In this document: positions 43,541-54,585 of the stretch, one piece after another | Numbering within the stretch: the first letter of the stretch is position 1 | Layout: each line of letters begins with the position of its first letter | Source: Agapanthus africanus | Lineage: Eukaryota; Streptophyta; Magnoliopsida; Asparagales; Amaryllidaceae | Assembly (NCBI GenBank): GCA_030015575.1 | Contig: JASDDO010000026.1 | Span: 451,647,096 to 451,711,095 of the forward strand | Reading direction: 5' to 3' | Length of the DNA stretch: 64,000 bases | The notes under the pieces: model-generated | Database searches by the model: none | Seen by the model: the letters and a program-made list of their open reading frames with translations, nothing else | Told to the model about the DNA's origin: nothing | Made by a program: the position numbers and the translations under genes

Positions 43541-45619
43541 GCTAGGTTTAACCTTGGTTCGAGTCTAGGTTTGACTATGTGGAGTCTGGGGCGTATTGTA
43601 TTTCGGAACCCAGGCTTGACCTTACGGAACTTAGACTTGAATGGGGGGGTATTAGACCCGAACTTTCCTTTCGTAGGCTGACCCTGATTGATGGAGTAGG
43701 TAGCTTGAATAGAGTGATGTACCGTACGTATGTTCTGCTGCATATTTATGATACGATACTCCACTTAAGAAACCTTAGGATGTACATATTTGAGATCTGT
43801 GATTATCTTCGTACCCATGATTATACATCCATTTGAGATCCTTGATTCTATTCGTTTCCATGATCATACTCTCATTGATGTTGTTCTTTCTTATGATCAT
43901 GTATCCATTTTAGATCTGTCGTTTCCTTCCATGCCTTTGATCTGTTTTATGGATACACGATTGAGGTTCCTGTCACCATGTTTGAGCGCAGATTGAGCTG
44001 CTGCTAGTGTTGCGGTCAGGGAGAGCTCGTCTAGTATGAGGGCTGACCATTGTGTTTTCTGGTGACATGGGAACGTTTCGATGTAGTGTTCATGTTGCGA
44101 CCTTTTGTTAAGGCGAGTGGTTGGTTTTACACCGGATGATCGGGCCATTGTTAGAGCTTCCTGTTGTGAGAGGACTGTTGATGTACATCATACCTCCGAG
44201 ATCGTGATGTCATCTACCGTGCAGACAGATGACCCAGCTGATGCTGAGATTGATAAGATGTCTCCTCCAGACTTTACGAGCTGAGATTGCTGGAGCTTTC
44301 AGGCAGAGATACGACAGAGGATAGCTAGTCTACCTTGAGCTGAGAGACGAAGGGTATTCACATGTCGTCTAGGCGAAGTTAAAAAGTTCGAACGAATGTC
44401 AGAAACCTATTTTTCCAAGTCTAAGTATTCAGAGGAACATGCAAGTAATTCTGTGGACCGTCTAGAAGAATGAAATCCTAACTCGACATGATTACCATGG
44501 AACCGCTTTCCAACCTTCGGGTTTGCGGTAGTTTAGCGGTGCCATCAGTGAAGCTTGAGTTTGCCCTTCTACGGCTGGTCCAGAGGTACTGTGGTATGTA
44601 CCAGATATTATTAGACCGTGCTCTGGTGTTGAGCTTTCGGGGAATTATGGGACTTTGACAAATCGAACAAAAAGTTTAACGTCGTCTGGATATCATGTGA
44701 TAAGAGATCAGTAAGTTGACCAGCTTCGCATAGAGGACCTCACCCAGATGCGTTGTGAGCTGATCGAGAATGGACGAGTATAGAGTATACCTCCGAAGGT
44801 TGGGATGAGTTTCCGAGGACGTGTTCGGCTAGATATCTTCTACAGAGCGATGAAGATACCGAGTTCGCGATTTCGAGTCCGTGAGAGAGACTCCGGAATT
44901 ACTGTGGCCAAAGACATAGCATTATGCAGATGGCATGACGTGACGTCGAAATGGATGGTAATACAGACGAGTGGAACAAGAGGTTCGTGCGAGATGCTGA
45001 CGAGCTGTTGCTACTCCCCGACGAGATTAGAGAGCTGCTATGCTTATAGAGGCATGGGATACGGCCAGTTCCTGAGGAAATGTTGTGCTAAGAACGCAGA
45101 TGTCAAGAGAACGAGAGAAGATTATGCAAGAGTACTAGCCTCCGTACAGTTCGGCATAGGCTAGATTGGAAGAGACCCTGAACAGGTTCTTTCCAGGAAA
45201 CTGCTGCAATAAGATTTGCACCAAGGATCAGATGTGTGACGTGTATTCAGAGGGCCTGAGGCCGAAGCCAGAGATGTGCTGCTTTACGAGTGGTCGTGAT
45301 AATTGGCCAAGAGATGACCAGCGGAGTGCCAGAGCGGAATCGTTTCCGTTAGCACACCGGACAGGGCCGACGAGTCGATGGGTTGCTAGATTGGTAATCC
45401 ATAAAGAAAATGAGAACCCAGAGACAGAAGACGCTGGACCGTGAGCAGGAGGCAAGCGGAAGTTCTTGCTCTGCCAGTTTTGGGCGCACCGACATTTTTT
45501 TTCCGACATTGTAGGAGGTGTAACTCAATGTCATTTATTGCGATTTGCATTTATGATATGAGTATCATGCTTATATCGCTTGGATTTGAGTTTTGATGAT
45601 TGAGTTTCGTGATATGGTT
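43541..45619 (+). other. TEK interior, unrecognised (possible gag remains)
   Basis: No intact gypsy domain. 44379-44705 aligns with the COP-B1 leader (26142-26500). A Cys-rich piece near 45200-45320 (DMCDVYSEG..., CCFTSGRDNW) could be a ruined zinc knuckle, but this is weak. Frames are broken. Nothing else recognised. Confidence 0.4.
44379..44705 (+). repeat. Block in TEK homologous to the COP-B leader
   Basis: Shares ordered segments with COP-B1 26142-26500: AAAAAGTTCGA, GCAAGTAA...TGGACC, TCTAGAAGA, TAACTCGA, CCTTCGGGTTTG, CCCTTCTACGGCTGG and AAAGTTTAAC. No coding sense in either element. Confidence 0.7.
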
Positions 45620-46415
45620 TTTGTGCACCATGGCTGCACCTGCTGGATATTTGCATTTTGTGCACAGTTATTGCACTCGATTTATGTTTATACACGGCTA
45701 CTTCGGTTTGCGATTTGTGCGTATTTATTACACTTGATATCGGTTTTGTGCCTTGGCTGCACACGTTTATGATTTTATGCACCTTGGCACACTCGGTGTT
45801 TCTTTTTATACGCATTTGAGTTACTGATGCATTTCCGTGCATTTGTAGCACTCGATTTGTATTCGTGCACTGAATGCACTGTATTTGGTATTTCGTGCAC
45901 ATGATGCACTGGATTTGGTATTCATGCATGATAGTTGCACTGGATTGAGATTTTGTGCATCACAGTTGCACTTGACTTCGATTTGATGTCACTTGAGATA
46001 TTGATTTTGATTTCATGCCTATGGTATGCATGTGATTGACTTATGCTTTCGGCATAGTTTTTATGCACTTTAGTATTTTGATTCGATTTTTTGCACGCTG
46101 ATGCACATGGTTGTGAGATTATATACCACGGTATACTTGATTTGGGTTTGGATTGAAATGTGTTGTATACCGTCGGTTTCGATTTTGATATTGGATATTT
46201 GTTTTCGTGCACCTTGTGCACTTGACATGGATTCTTGCGCATACTTGGGCGCTTGATGCGATTTTAGTGCACACTAGATGCACTAAATCGAGATTCTTCG
46301 TGCATATCAAATGCACCTGATATTGCTTTCGTACACACCCGTTGCATATAGTTTTGGTTTTGTGCACATTTGTAGCACTTGTATTAGATTTGATTCCGTG
46401 CGCACCAGACGCACA
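45620..46415 (+). repeat. Array of small hairpins (degenerate minisatellite) in the TEK interior
   Basis: About 16 short inverted repeats of 4-6 bp with loops of 4-8 nt, every 30-50 nt, set in T-rich spacers (TTTGGTATTCGTGCAC type). Most are GTGCA/TGCAC, but several carry changed yet complementary arms: CATGC/GCATG, TATGC/GCATA, TATAC/GTATA, GCGC/GCGC, GTGCG/CGCAC and AGTGCA/TGCACT. Confidence 0.7.
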
Positions 46416-47099
46416 TGCTTGTTGGATACGCCTTTTGAGGCCGACTTTGCCTTTTGAGCACCTTGTTTTCATGATAGGTACTATATTATTTAGTAGCCGA
46501 ACAGGACTGATCTGTGGACAGTGCCTGGGTACTTGCATGCATTTAAAAGTTTAACCAGAGGTTTTCAAAAAGGAACTATAGTCTCGCTATTTTCTACGTG
46601 TCCGCGAGCGACACAACATTTATAAAGGAAAACAGTTTGGGATATTTCAAAAACGACGGGAGGTATATTTGAGCAAAACGTATATGAACGTATAGTTATT
46701 ACTTTACAAATGAGCGTCCGTCACTTATACCGTGAGTTACGCATCACAGGGAAATTCAGAAAAGATTTTTGCATGTGTCTATTCCGTTTTTGGAGATTTT
46801 TCAAGGATACGTACTATATACATATTATAGTATTTGACTAGTGTATATTGGGTTTCGGTATTGGATTTCGAGATTTGTATCTCCCTTGTAACTCCGATGA
46901 TATGCGTGCGAATCCGATGATTTGCGTGACGCTTGACGGGGTTCAATTTTGAGTTTGGTACTCGTTTTTCAGGCGCACGCGATGCGCTGTAGTTTTTTTT
47001 ATATCTTCTGTGGTTTCGGAGCCCCGACGACATAATTTTTTTACTGAAATGATTTAGTAATTGAGGGGTAAAATTTAAATTCGGGGACCGAATTAATTT
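46416..47099 (+). other. TEK interior 3' end, non-coding
   Basis: No domain seen. It contains one more hairpin, GTGTC...GACAC, near 46598-46615 (loop CGCGAGC), like the one in the LTR at 42560. Confidence 0.5.
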
Positions 47100-47112
47100 A
47101 AAGGGGGAAGAT
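47100..47112 (+). other. TEK polypurine tract
   Basis: AAAGGGGGAAGAT directly before TGTAAC at 47113. Confidence 0.88.
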
Positions 47113-47262
47113 TGTAACATTTCAGAAAAATATAATATTATTTTTTGGAATTTTTATAATTAAATAATAAATATATTGAATATTTTAATGAGGCGGTATA
47201 ATTAAATACCGATAAATTGGGAAAAATTTGGAAAATTATAGAAATTACTGAAATGAAGGTGC
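47113..47262 (+). repeat. TEK 3' LTR, first part
   Basis: Matches 17685-17835 closely. It is broken at 47262 by TAT1; the last five bases GGTGC (47258-47262) are repeated at 60785-60789. Confidence 0.93.
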
Positions 47263-47816
47263 TGATTTGTTCAAAAATATATGTTAACCGTAATCAGAAA
47301 CGGCGTCGCTTTGCAGCTAGCCGGTGAATACGGGTCGATCCACAGAGATGTGTAATTTTCTTAATGTGTTTTTACGAGTTGATTCCAAATGTTGTTTGGA
47401 TTGATTTATTATGTCTAAAAAACCTAGATCTTTCAATAAACTAAATTAATCTAAATTAAAGTCTTGCTAGGGTTAGGCTTAGGGGAAGTTGGGAGATTAA
47501 AGGTTCCCTCACCGCTTTCAATGCCTTATATTAGATCTATTAGATGTTATAGTAATTATCAATAAAGTGGATTAGAATCTTTTGGGAAGATATTTCTTCC
47601 TCTAGATTCTTGTCCTTCCTTTATCGATACTTACCCTAACCTCCATGGAAAACACGCGCAACTGGTCCTTTACACTACGGTGTCACCATTACCTCGAGGG
47701 ATAAGGTGCCGTAGGGAGCGGGGTGTGCGTGCATGCATGGAGTTCTAATTCTTAGGTATGAAATGGCATGAAAGGGGTGAGAGATCTCATCTCTCAAACC
47801 TTTCCCTAAGGCTAAC
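47263..47816 (-). repeat. TAT1 3' LTR, plus-left part
   Basis: Starts TGATTTGTTCAAAAATATATG. Matches 59513-60056. It ends with CTAAC (47812-47816), the TAT2 target duplication. It includes the conserved CGGCGTCGC and ACGGGTCGATCCACAG segments. Confidence 0.93.
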
Positions 47817-49258
47817 TGATTGATACAAAATAGTGTATGTGTAGTTTAACCGCAATCAATAACGGTGTCGCGTGTTGCTAGACCGAGATGAGTACGGGTC
47901 GTCCTGTGGGAAACGTGGAACCTTTTACTTTTACTTTAGATGTGTTGAGAAAGAGAGGAGAGATAAAGAATTTTATAGAAAGATTTCTAGATCAACGTTA
48001 AACAAGAATGTAAAATATAGATCTAGAATATTTAAAGATATAATTAATATAATAAGAGGGCTTGTAGGGTTCGTTAGGATTTAGTAGTTATGGACGATTA
48101 ATTAAAAGTTACCCTTTTTATCCATTAATAGATTTAGAACTAGAACGACGGTGATGCGTGTAGATTAGGGTTTCTGGAGGGAAAAGGAATCCCACTCTTA
48201 ACCCTTATCTCGACACGGAACTCCGTTCATATCTAGCCTTTACCAAAACAATCATTAATCTAATCTCTAATCGCGGTCGGAACTAGCAAAGAATTGCTAG
48301 CGTGCCCGATTAGGATGTTAATGATTCTTTTGATAAAGTTCCTAAACTTTATAGGACTTAAAAAGGGTTTAGATATTTTCATCGTCCATTAGCCTACCCT
48401 AATCCTACGAACCCTAAGAAGCGGAGAATTACTCGCGCATGTTGGGAGAAGAAGATGAAAAGAAAGAGTGGGAAAACATAATGTAAAAAACAATTAAATA
48501 AAATAACTACCTTTATTAATCGACTTCTTCAAACTACACTTTTAATCCATAGAAAATGATTACAACTAGTTGCTTCTCGATCTTTCCTAAGGAAGTAGTC
48601 GAACAGTCGATGATCAGCCTGGATGCGTGAGCGTCGGGAGCTTCGTGATCGCGTCGGCTTGATACTTTTTTCAAGAGGCTCTCGGTGCCCTTTTATAGTG
48701 AAAAACCAGAATCTTCTTGTTGAAAACTTGGTAAAATTCATCATAGATTTATGCCCCAAAATTTTAGCCAACGATCTCTCTAGATTGTCGCGGATCCGCG
48801 GCCAACAGGGGGTTTGGCCACGGTTCCGCGGCCAATGGTGGGGATCTGTTGATCATTTTTCTTGGGCTTTGTGATTGTGACATGTGGCAATCCTAGGCAC
48901 CTTCAGAATTCAGAAATCTTCTCTCGGTTGCTCCAAGACTTGGTCTCCAAGTTTTGCTTCTTAATTTGGCAAGTTTTCTTCAACAACTTGATTTGTTTGA
49001 TAAATTCTGCATAACAACTTGGAAAATTCTGCACAACAACTCAAATAAGATTTAGTAGACCTAGTTCTACTAGGATTAGGTCAATGAATTTATTTGCATA
49101 CATTTTTCTACCAAATGCTAATTAAAATATATTAACACATGGAAAATAGTGTTTTTACACATAAACCCTCATATGTATAATATATTATAATAGTCCTTTT
49201 TTAATATGAAAATGGTAGGAAAAATGTAATACAAATGTGCAGTTTTATCAACTGAACA
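47817..49258 (-). repeat. TAT2 3' LTR (1442 bp)
   Basis: Plus-strand ends TGATTGATACAAAATAGTG and ATCAACTGAACA. Nearly identical to 53138-54580. Contains the GC hairpin 48789-48830. ORFs inside (for example 48529-48771) are carried by both LTRs and are not called. Confidence 0.95.
48789..48830 (-). other. GC-rich hairpin, TAT2 3' LTR
   Basis: Arms CGCGGATCCGCGGCCA (48789-48804) and TGGCCACGGTTCCGCG (48815-48830) pair with two mismatches. The other LTR has one. Confidence 0.75.
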
Positions 49259-49275
49259 AATACCCCCAAACTTAT
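49259..49275 (-). other. TAT2 polypurine tract
   Basis: Plus-strand AAATACCCCCAAACTTA, i.e. TAAGTTTGGGGGTATTT on the element strand, ending at the LTR edge. Confidence 0.85.
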
Positions 49276-50668
49276 CTTTGATCGTCCCGAGCAAACTAGT
49301 TTATTCAAGAGGAGAAAAAGAAAGGAGAAAACTAAGCACACTTTCGTAGGCAACACGATTGCACTGAGCATGTGCAACAAGCCGTTAAACCTCTAGGTGT
49401 CCCTACTAGGAGGAGTGTTGTCTCCTGAGGGTTTTCAGCGGATTGCACCCACAAAATCCAATAACAAAAGAGAGATGGTGAAATTTACATATAAAGATAA
49501 GAACCATAAAAGAAATACTTTGAAAATTTAGAGTTTCCAACTACACTAGCTTTTCAGTTGTCATGAGCCCTATCTTAATAGTCATGAAAAAATGTTAGAA
49601 ATCACATTATCCCTCAATAAAACATCGTCTTTATTCTTCATTCCTACCTTTCATCCAAATATTGATCATATACCCCTACGTGTGTGTAATGGACATCCCT
49701 ACACTCAGAGAATTCAATTCAAGCTATCATACTCTTGTCCATCTACCTCAGTACATTTTAACTTGATGAATATTTAGGGCTGCTCACACAATTTCATGCG
49801 ACCGTTAATACTTCTTGAGGTACTAACCGACCGATTACTGATGTGCTTGCTGATTTGGTGATAATATTTTCCTCGTCTTGCACCACCTAAGGCTTAGCAG
49901 TGACTCCCAGACCAGTTGGCCTTAAGGCACTAGGTGAAGAGGCACCCTCGCTATATTTTTTTATTGCTGCCTTGGCGATAACAAAACCAGTGTTCATTTT
50001 TTTTTTCTTTTCACCATCTTTATATTTTCTTCATTTTTTTTATACTTTGGCTTTTAGACAAGAGCATTTTAAGGTATCCTCTACTATCCCGAGTTTCAAG
50101 ACGTGTGTAAGTGCATATAGTAGGATATCAACATTCAAATGTTTGGCATCCAGAATAGAAACTATTTTTCAGACTTATTTTTATTCTCAGATCAGTGACT
50201 TCCTTCATTTTACTAACCCTTGGGACAACGGCTCATAACTACTTATTGCCAGTTTGTTTAAGAAAACTTCTAATTTTCTTGGTTTTCTTAAACTATTCCT
50301 ATCTTTTGGATGTAATTTTTCACTTTCTACTCTTCTGTTATAAAAGAAATTTTTTTTAAATTTTTTTTGAAAATGTTGTGCTTATGCAAAATATGATGCA
50401 AATTGATGTGTAAATAAGCACAAACCTCCCCCAAACCTGTTTACAGCAGTGTCCTCACTGATGTCATCCGTTAAGCACAAAAACCTGTAAGCTTGGAAGG
50501 ACATTATTAATAGGGGCAAGAATATATGAAAGTGAAAAATGCTCCACCAAACTTATTTTTGACTCACAAATTTGAGGACAAAAGTTATGTTCAAGAGCCA
50601 AAAATATACCCCCCCTCAAACATGAGTTAGACAATACGAAGCATTTTAAGAGGGGGTGAGTCTTTTGA
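49276..50668 (-). other. TAT2 3' non-coding region with blocks shared with TAT1
   Basis: Blocks at 49336-49459 and 49781-49960 are far more similar to TAT1 (55392-55515, 55900-56065) than the surrounding DNA. The first includes TTGCAC...GTGCAA and GGAG...CTCC stems. Purine-tract-like copies occur at 50426-50439 and 50607-50620, the first beside a CAGTGTCCTCACTG stem. No ORF supported. Confidence 0.7.
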
Positions 50669-52315
50669 TCAAAATAAAACTTTACAAAGACCAAAAGTTA
50701 ACACCAACCATTCAAAGATTTTATCAGTATATCGTATAGGTTGGTGGAAGAATGTGTTGTATCGAGGCAAGAAAAAGTGGGGAAGGGATAAGAGGTGGTC
50801 TGGAAAGGGTTTGAAATTAGAGAAAAGAAAGAATGAGGATGAATGTGAATGATTAGGAAGAAAGAATGGGGACGGTTCAACCTCTATAAGTGGAGATTGA
50901 TTAGTCACAAAATCCGTATTGTTTAAAAATTCAAGTTCGTCAGCAAAAAGTTCTTCAAAACTTTTATCGATGTTGTGATTGAACATTTTGCTGTCAAAGA
51001 GTTTTATGCCAGAATTTATCCTACTTGATTCATCAAAAATCATTGAGGCAGAGGACTCGAAAAACTCATCTACCTCATTTTCAAAAATATCCAAATCAAG
51101 TTGAATTTCTGGTATTGTTGAACTTGAATTAACGGGTTGTGATTCATCAAAACTCACTGAAACTATAGAAACAGAAGAAGAACCGGAGAAAATGGAAGGT
51201 GAGATGGGTAAACAAATTGGTGTGTCGAGTGTTGCTGTACCAGATGTGGAAGATGGAGGCTGTATTTCGGTCTGATCTTCGGGTATACCATTATCATCAA
51301 CTTCAACACATATTTGGGGTTCGGGAAAAATTAAAGGCTCAAGATGATGACCACAAGGAAGCGAAAGGATTTGATGAATTGGTGGGACAAAATCATCCAA
51401 AATTTCGGGTTCATCTATCAATATATCCCCAACGTCAATCACCTCATTCAAGTGAAGGTTAAAATTCTCAAACACCTCATCAAGAGTATGGTTTTCAATC
51501 AGTTTTGGTTCGAGAGTGGAGGTATAGAGATCACAAGGGTTGGGTATGGTTTCACTTGAAATGGACCCTTCACAGTTGGGTATATCAAACACTACAAAGT
51601 CACACAACTTATCAGATATTGTACTTGATGAATCTATGAAAATGGAGTTGTGGATTTCAGTTTGGAATGGGGAGGTTTGATTAGGAAGGGTGTACAGTTC
51701 TGTCTTACTACCCAAATCCTTCATAATTTGATTCGTCAGTTCTATAAATTTTTCTAATGTCTGCTCCAGACTAGTCTTGGGTTGATAAGGGGTTTCAGTA
51801 TAAGATTGAAATTCTTGTGGATAATTAAAACTCCCAAATGACTGATTAGAAGAACTGTCTAGAGTAGGTGGAAAAGTTAGATTGGATTGATAGGAACAGA
51901 ATGGTTGCTGAACTTGGGTAGGAGTAGGATCAATATTATGATAAGAAGAATATTGATATGGGTTGGTTGGTTGGCTATATACAAACCGCATATCAAACTC
52001 TTCTCTGGACAGTGGTGGTGATGGTTGATATTGGTCCGGGTTGAAACTTTGGCCTCTAGACCTAGCTATGTGCTCAGCAATGGACATTCGTCTAGGGGCT
52101 TCCTCACTCTGGGTATGAACTGAAACAGGTGTCAGATTAGGATACGGTTGTTAAGACCTAGACTGAGGTGGCCAACTGTTTCTTCCTGCTTGTTCTATAT
52201 GATCTCTTAAGGACATGGAAGAGCCGGACGGTATACCGAAGGGATTTCGAAAACAAGAGATATCTGGTTGTGGACAGCAAAGCTCGGCAAGTATTCTTCT
52301 GTTTAGGTCACCCAT
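50669..52315 (-). pseudogene. TAT2 ORF, unknown protein family shared with TAT1 (one stop)
   Basis: I do not recognise this protein. The chosen start, ATG at 52315, is the position homologous to TAT1 58733 (MGDLN...LAEL against MGTPH...LAEL). The frame is 548 codons with one stop, TAA at 52153-52151 (codon 55); an internal ATG at 52087 leaves 472 codons open. Shared blocks with TAT1, in order: SLRDHIEQAGRNS, MSIAEHIARSR, SFGSFNYPQEFQSYTE, KLCDFVVFDIPNCEG with NPCDLYTSTLEPK, a CGHHLEPLIFPEPQ/VDDNG segment, and a C-terminal DKIFEWLVLTFGLCK. It is rich in Ser, Pro and Phe, acidic in the middle, without a zinc knuckle, protease or membrane segment. It is the only ORF between the LTRs. Gag-like, envelope-like or accessory roles are all unproven. 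Confidence 0.8.
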
Positions 52316-53117
52316 TATAAGAAGAGAAGAAGGGGGAAGGGGTAAAAAGGAGAGAAAGTAATTGGTTTGTTTTGAAAAATGACGGATTGAGAAAAATCAC
52401 ACAAAAATGCACAACCATAGAACTATGGTTACCTAGGTCCAGTCTCTAGACCGCTCCTAGACTTCCAAAAAATAAGCCGCAGGATCAATCCTCTACCGCC
52501 TCTGTACTACCCTTGTAGCCAGGTAAGTGCCAGGTAAGTGGGAAGGAACCACGTCGTGGGCCTAATTAAAAACCACTAGCCTTTGACACACTTGCCTAGG
52601 CACTACAAAAGTAATGCGGATATGCGATAGATTACCCACGACCTTCCTCTGTCCTTAGTGAGCGCGACAGTCCTTAGAGTCTGGTCTAGATATTGTTTTT
52701 AAATTAATGAAGGGTTGATCTATATGCTCAGTTTGTGATTTGTGGGGCTTAGGAAGGGTGATGAAATCCCCACCTAATCTTGATTTGGTCCTTGCCCCTT
52801 AAAGATCCGTATTAAAATATGCAAAAACAAACCGAAAAACAAAACTTTGCAAAAAGATTTTTGAGCGGTGATATTTTGCAAAGAATCCTGCAGAAAATAG
52901 ATTTTATTGGATTTTAGAGGAGAGAGAAGGGAGTTAGAATCTTACCAGAGAAGTGTGAACCCTAGATCTCCTGTTTCCTCAAGTCCGTGACTCCAGATTT
53001 CCTCGCAAAAATTCACACAATAATCGTTAAATATACAATTTGCAGTTTTGTTTTAATAATGATATGACTCGTCTAAGAATTCAACACAAATAGCAAGAAT
53101 AAAAAATTACGCACGTT
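52316..53117 (-). other. TAT2 leader between PBS and ORF
   Basis: About 800 nt with no ORF. The 52316-52400 part has purine-rich stretches on the plus strand like those left of TAT1 58740. No GC hairpin was seen here; in TAT2 it lies in the LTR. Confidence 0.5.
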
Positions 53118-53135
53118 TCCCCGGCAACGGCGCCA
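53118..53135 (-). other. TAT2 primer binding site (tRNA-Asp)
   Basis: TCCCCGGCAACGGCGCCA on the plus strand equals the 3' end of plant tRNA-Asp(GTC). The element strand TGGCGCCGTTGCCGGGGA is the known PBS of Athila/Tat elements. It lies 2 nt from the LTR. Confidence 0.95.
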
Positions 53136-53137
53136 TT

Positions 53138-54580
53138 TGATTGATACGAAATAGTGTATGTGTAGTTTAACCGCAATCAATAACGGTGTCGCGTGTAGCT
53201 AGACCGAGATGAGTACGGGTCGTCCTCTGGGAAACGCGGAACATTTTACTTTTACTTTAGATGTGTTGAGAAAGAGAGGAGGGATAAAGAATTTTATAGA
53301 AAGATTTCTAGATCTACGTTAAACAAGAATATAAAATATAGATCTAGAATATTTAAAGATGTAATTAAAATAATAAGAGGGCTTGTAGGGTTCGTTAGGA
53401 TTTAGTAGTTATGGACGATTAATTAAAAATTACCCTTTTTATCCATTAATAGATTTAGAACTAGAACGACGGTGATGCGTGCAGATTAGGGTTTCTGGAG
53501 GGAAAAGGAATCCCACTCTTAACCCTTATCTCGACACGGAACTCCGTTCATATCTAGCCTTTACCAAAACAATCATTAATCTAATCTCTAATCGCGGTCG
53601 GAACTAGCAAAGAATTGCTAGCGCGCCCGATTAGGATGTTAATGATTCTTTTGATAAAGTTCCTAAACTTTATAGGACTTAAAAAGGGTTTAGATATTTT
53701 CATCGTCCATTAGCCTACCATAATCCTACGAACCCTAACAAGCGGAGAATTACTCGCGCATGTTGGGAGAAGAAGATGAAAAGAAAGAGAGGGAAAACAT
53801 AATGTAAAAAAGAATTAAATAAAATAACTACCTTTATTAATCGACTTCTTCAAACTACACTATTAATCCATAGAAAATGATTACAACTAGTTGCTTCTCG
53901 ATCTTTCCTAAGGAAGTAGTCGAACAGTCGATGATCAGCCTGGATGCGTGAGCGTCGGGAGCTTCGTGATCGCGTCGGCTTGATACTTTTTTCAAGAGGC
54001 TCTCGGTGCCCTTTTATAGTGCAAAACCAGAATCTTCTTGTTGAAAACTTGGTAAAATTCATCATAGATTTATGCCCCAAAATTTTAGCCAACGGTCTCT
54101 CTAGATTGTCGCGGATCCGCGGCCAATAGGGGGGTTTGGCCGCGGTTCCGCGGCCAATGGTGGGGATCTGTTGATCATTTTTCTTGGGCTTTGTGATTGT
54201 GACATGTGGCAATCCTAGGCACCTTCAGAATTCAGAAATCTTCTCTCGGTTGCTCCAAGACTTGGTCTCCAAGTTTTGCTTCTTAATTTGGCAAGTTTTC
54301 TTCAACAACTTGATTTGTTTGATAAATTCTGCATAACAACTTGGAAAATTCTGCACAACAACTCAAATAAGATTTAGTAGACCTAGTTCTACTAGGATTA
54401 GGTCAATGAATTTATTTGCATACATTTTCCTACCAAATGCTAATTAAAATATATTAACACGTGTAAAATAGTGTTTTTACACATAAACCCTCATATGTAT
54501 AATATATTATAATAGTCCTTTTTTAATATGAAAATGGTAGGAAAAATGTAATACAAATGTGCAGTTTTATCAACTGAACA
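53138..54580 (-). repeat. TAT2 5' LTR (1443 bp)
   Basis: Plus-strand ends TGATTGATACGAAATAGTG and ATCAACTGAACA; nearly identical to 47817-49258. The GC hairpin lies at 54110-54152. Confidence 0.95.
54110..54152 (-). other. GC-rich hairpin, TAT2 5' LTR
   Basis: Arms CGCGGATCCGCGGCCA (54110-54125) and TGGCCGCGGTTCCGCG (54137-54152), one mismatch in 16. Confidence 0.78.
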
Positions 54581-54585
54581 CTAAC

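Larger units (their letters stand above)
47817..54580 (-). mobile_element. TAT2: non-autonomous Tat/Athila-type element, minus strand (6,764 bp)
   Basis: Element strand: 5' LTR 54580-53138, tRNA-Asp PBS 53135-53118, one ORF (52315-50669), purine tract 49275-49259, 3' LTR 49258-47817. Perfect duplication CTAAC (47812-47816 and 54581-54585). Inserted in the TAT1 LTR. The two LTRs look nearly identical, so it is young. No gag, RT or integrase domain. Confidence 0.95.

Noticed and set aside
45166..45444. Cys-rich ORF as an intact gag zinc knuckle of TEK
   Set aside because: The spacing CX2CX4HX4C is not met; only a loose resemblance remains and the frame is short.
45620..46415. CRISPR-like array
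   Set aside because: Units are degenerate with varying spacing, there are no uniform repeats or unique spacers, and this is plant DNA inside a retroelement.
50669..52315. Calling the TAT ORF Gag or envelope-like
   Set aside because: No knuckle, no membrane segment, and no sequence block I recognise from either family.
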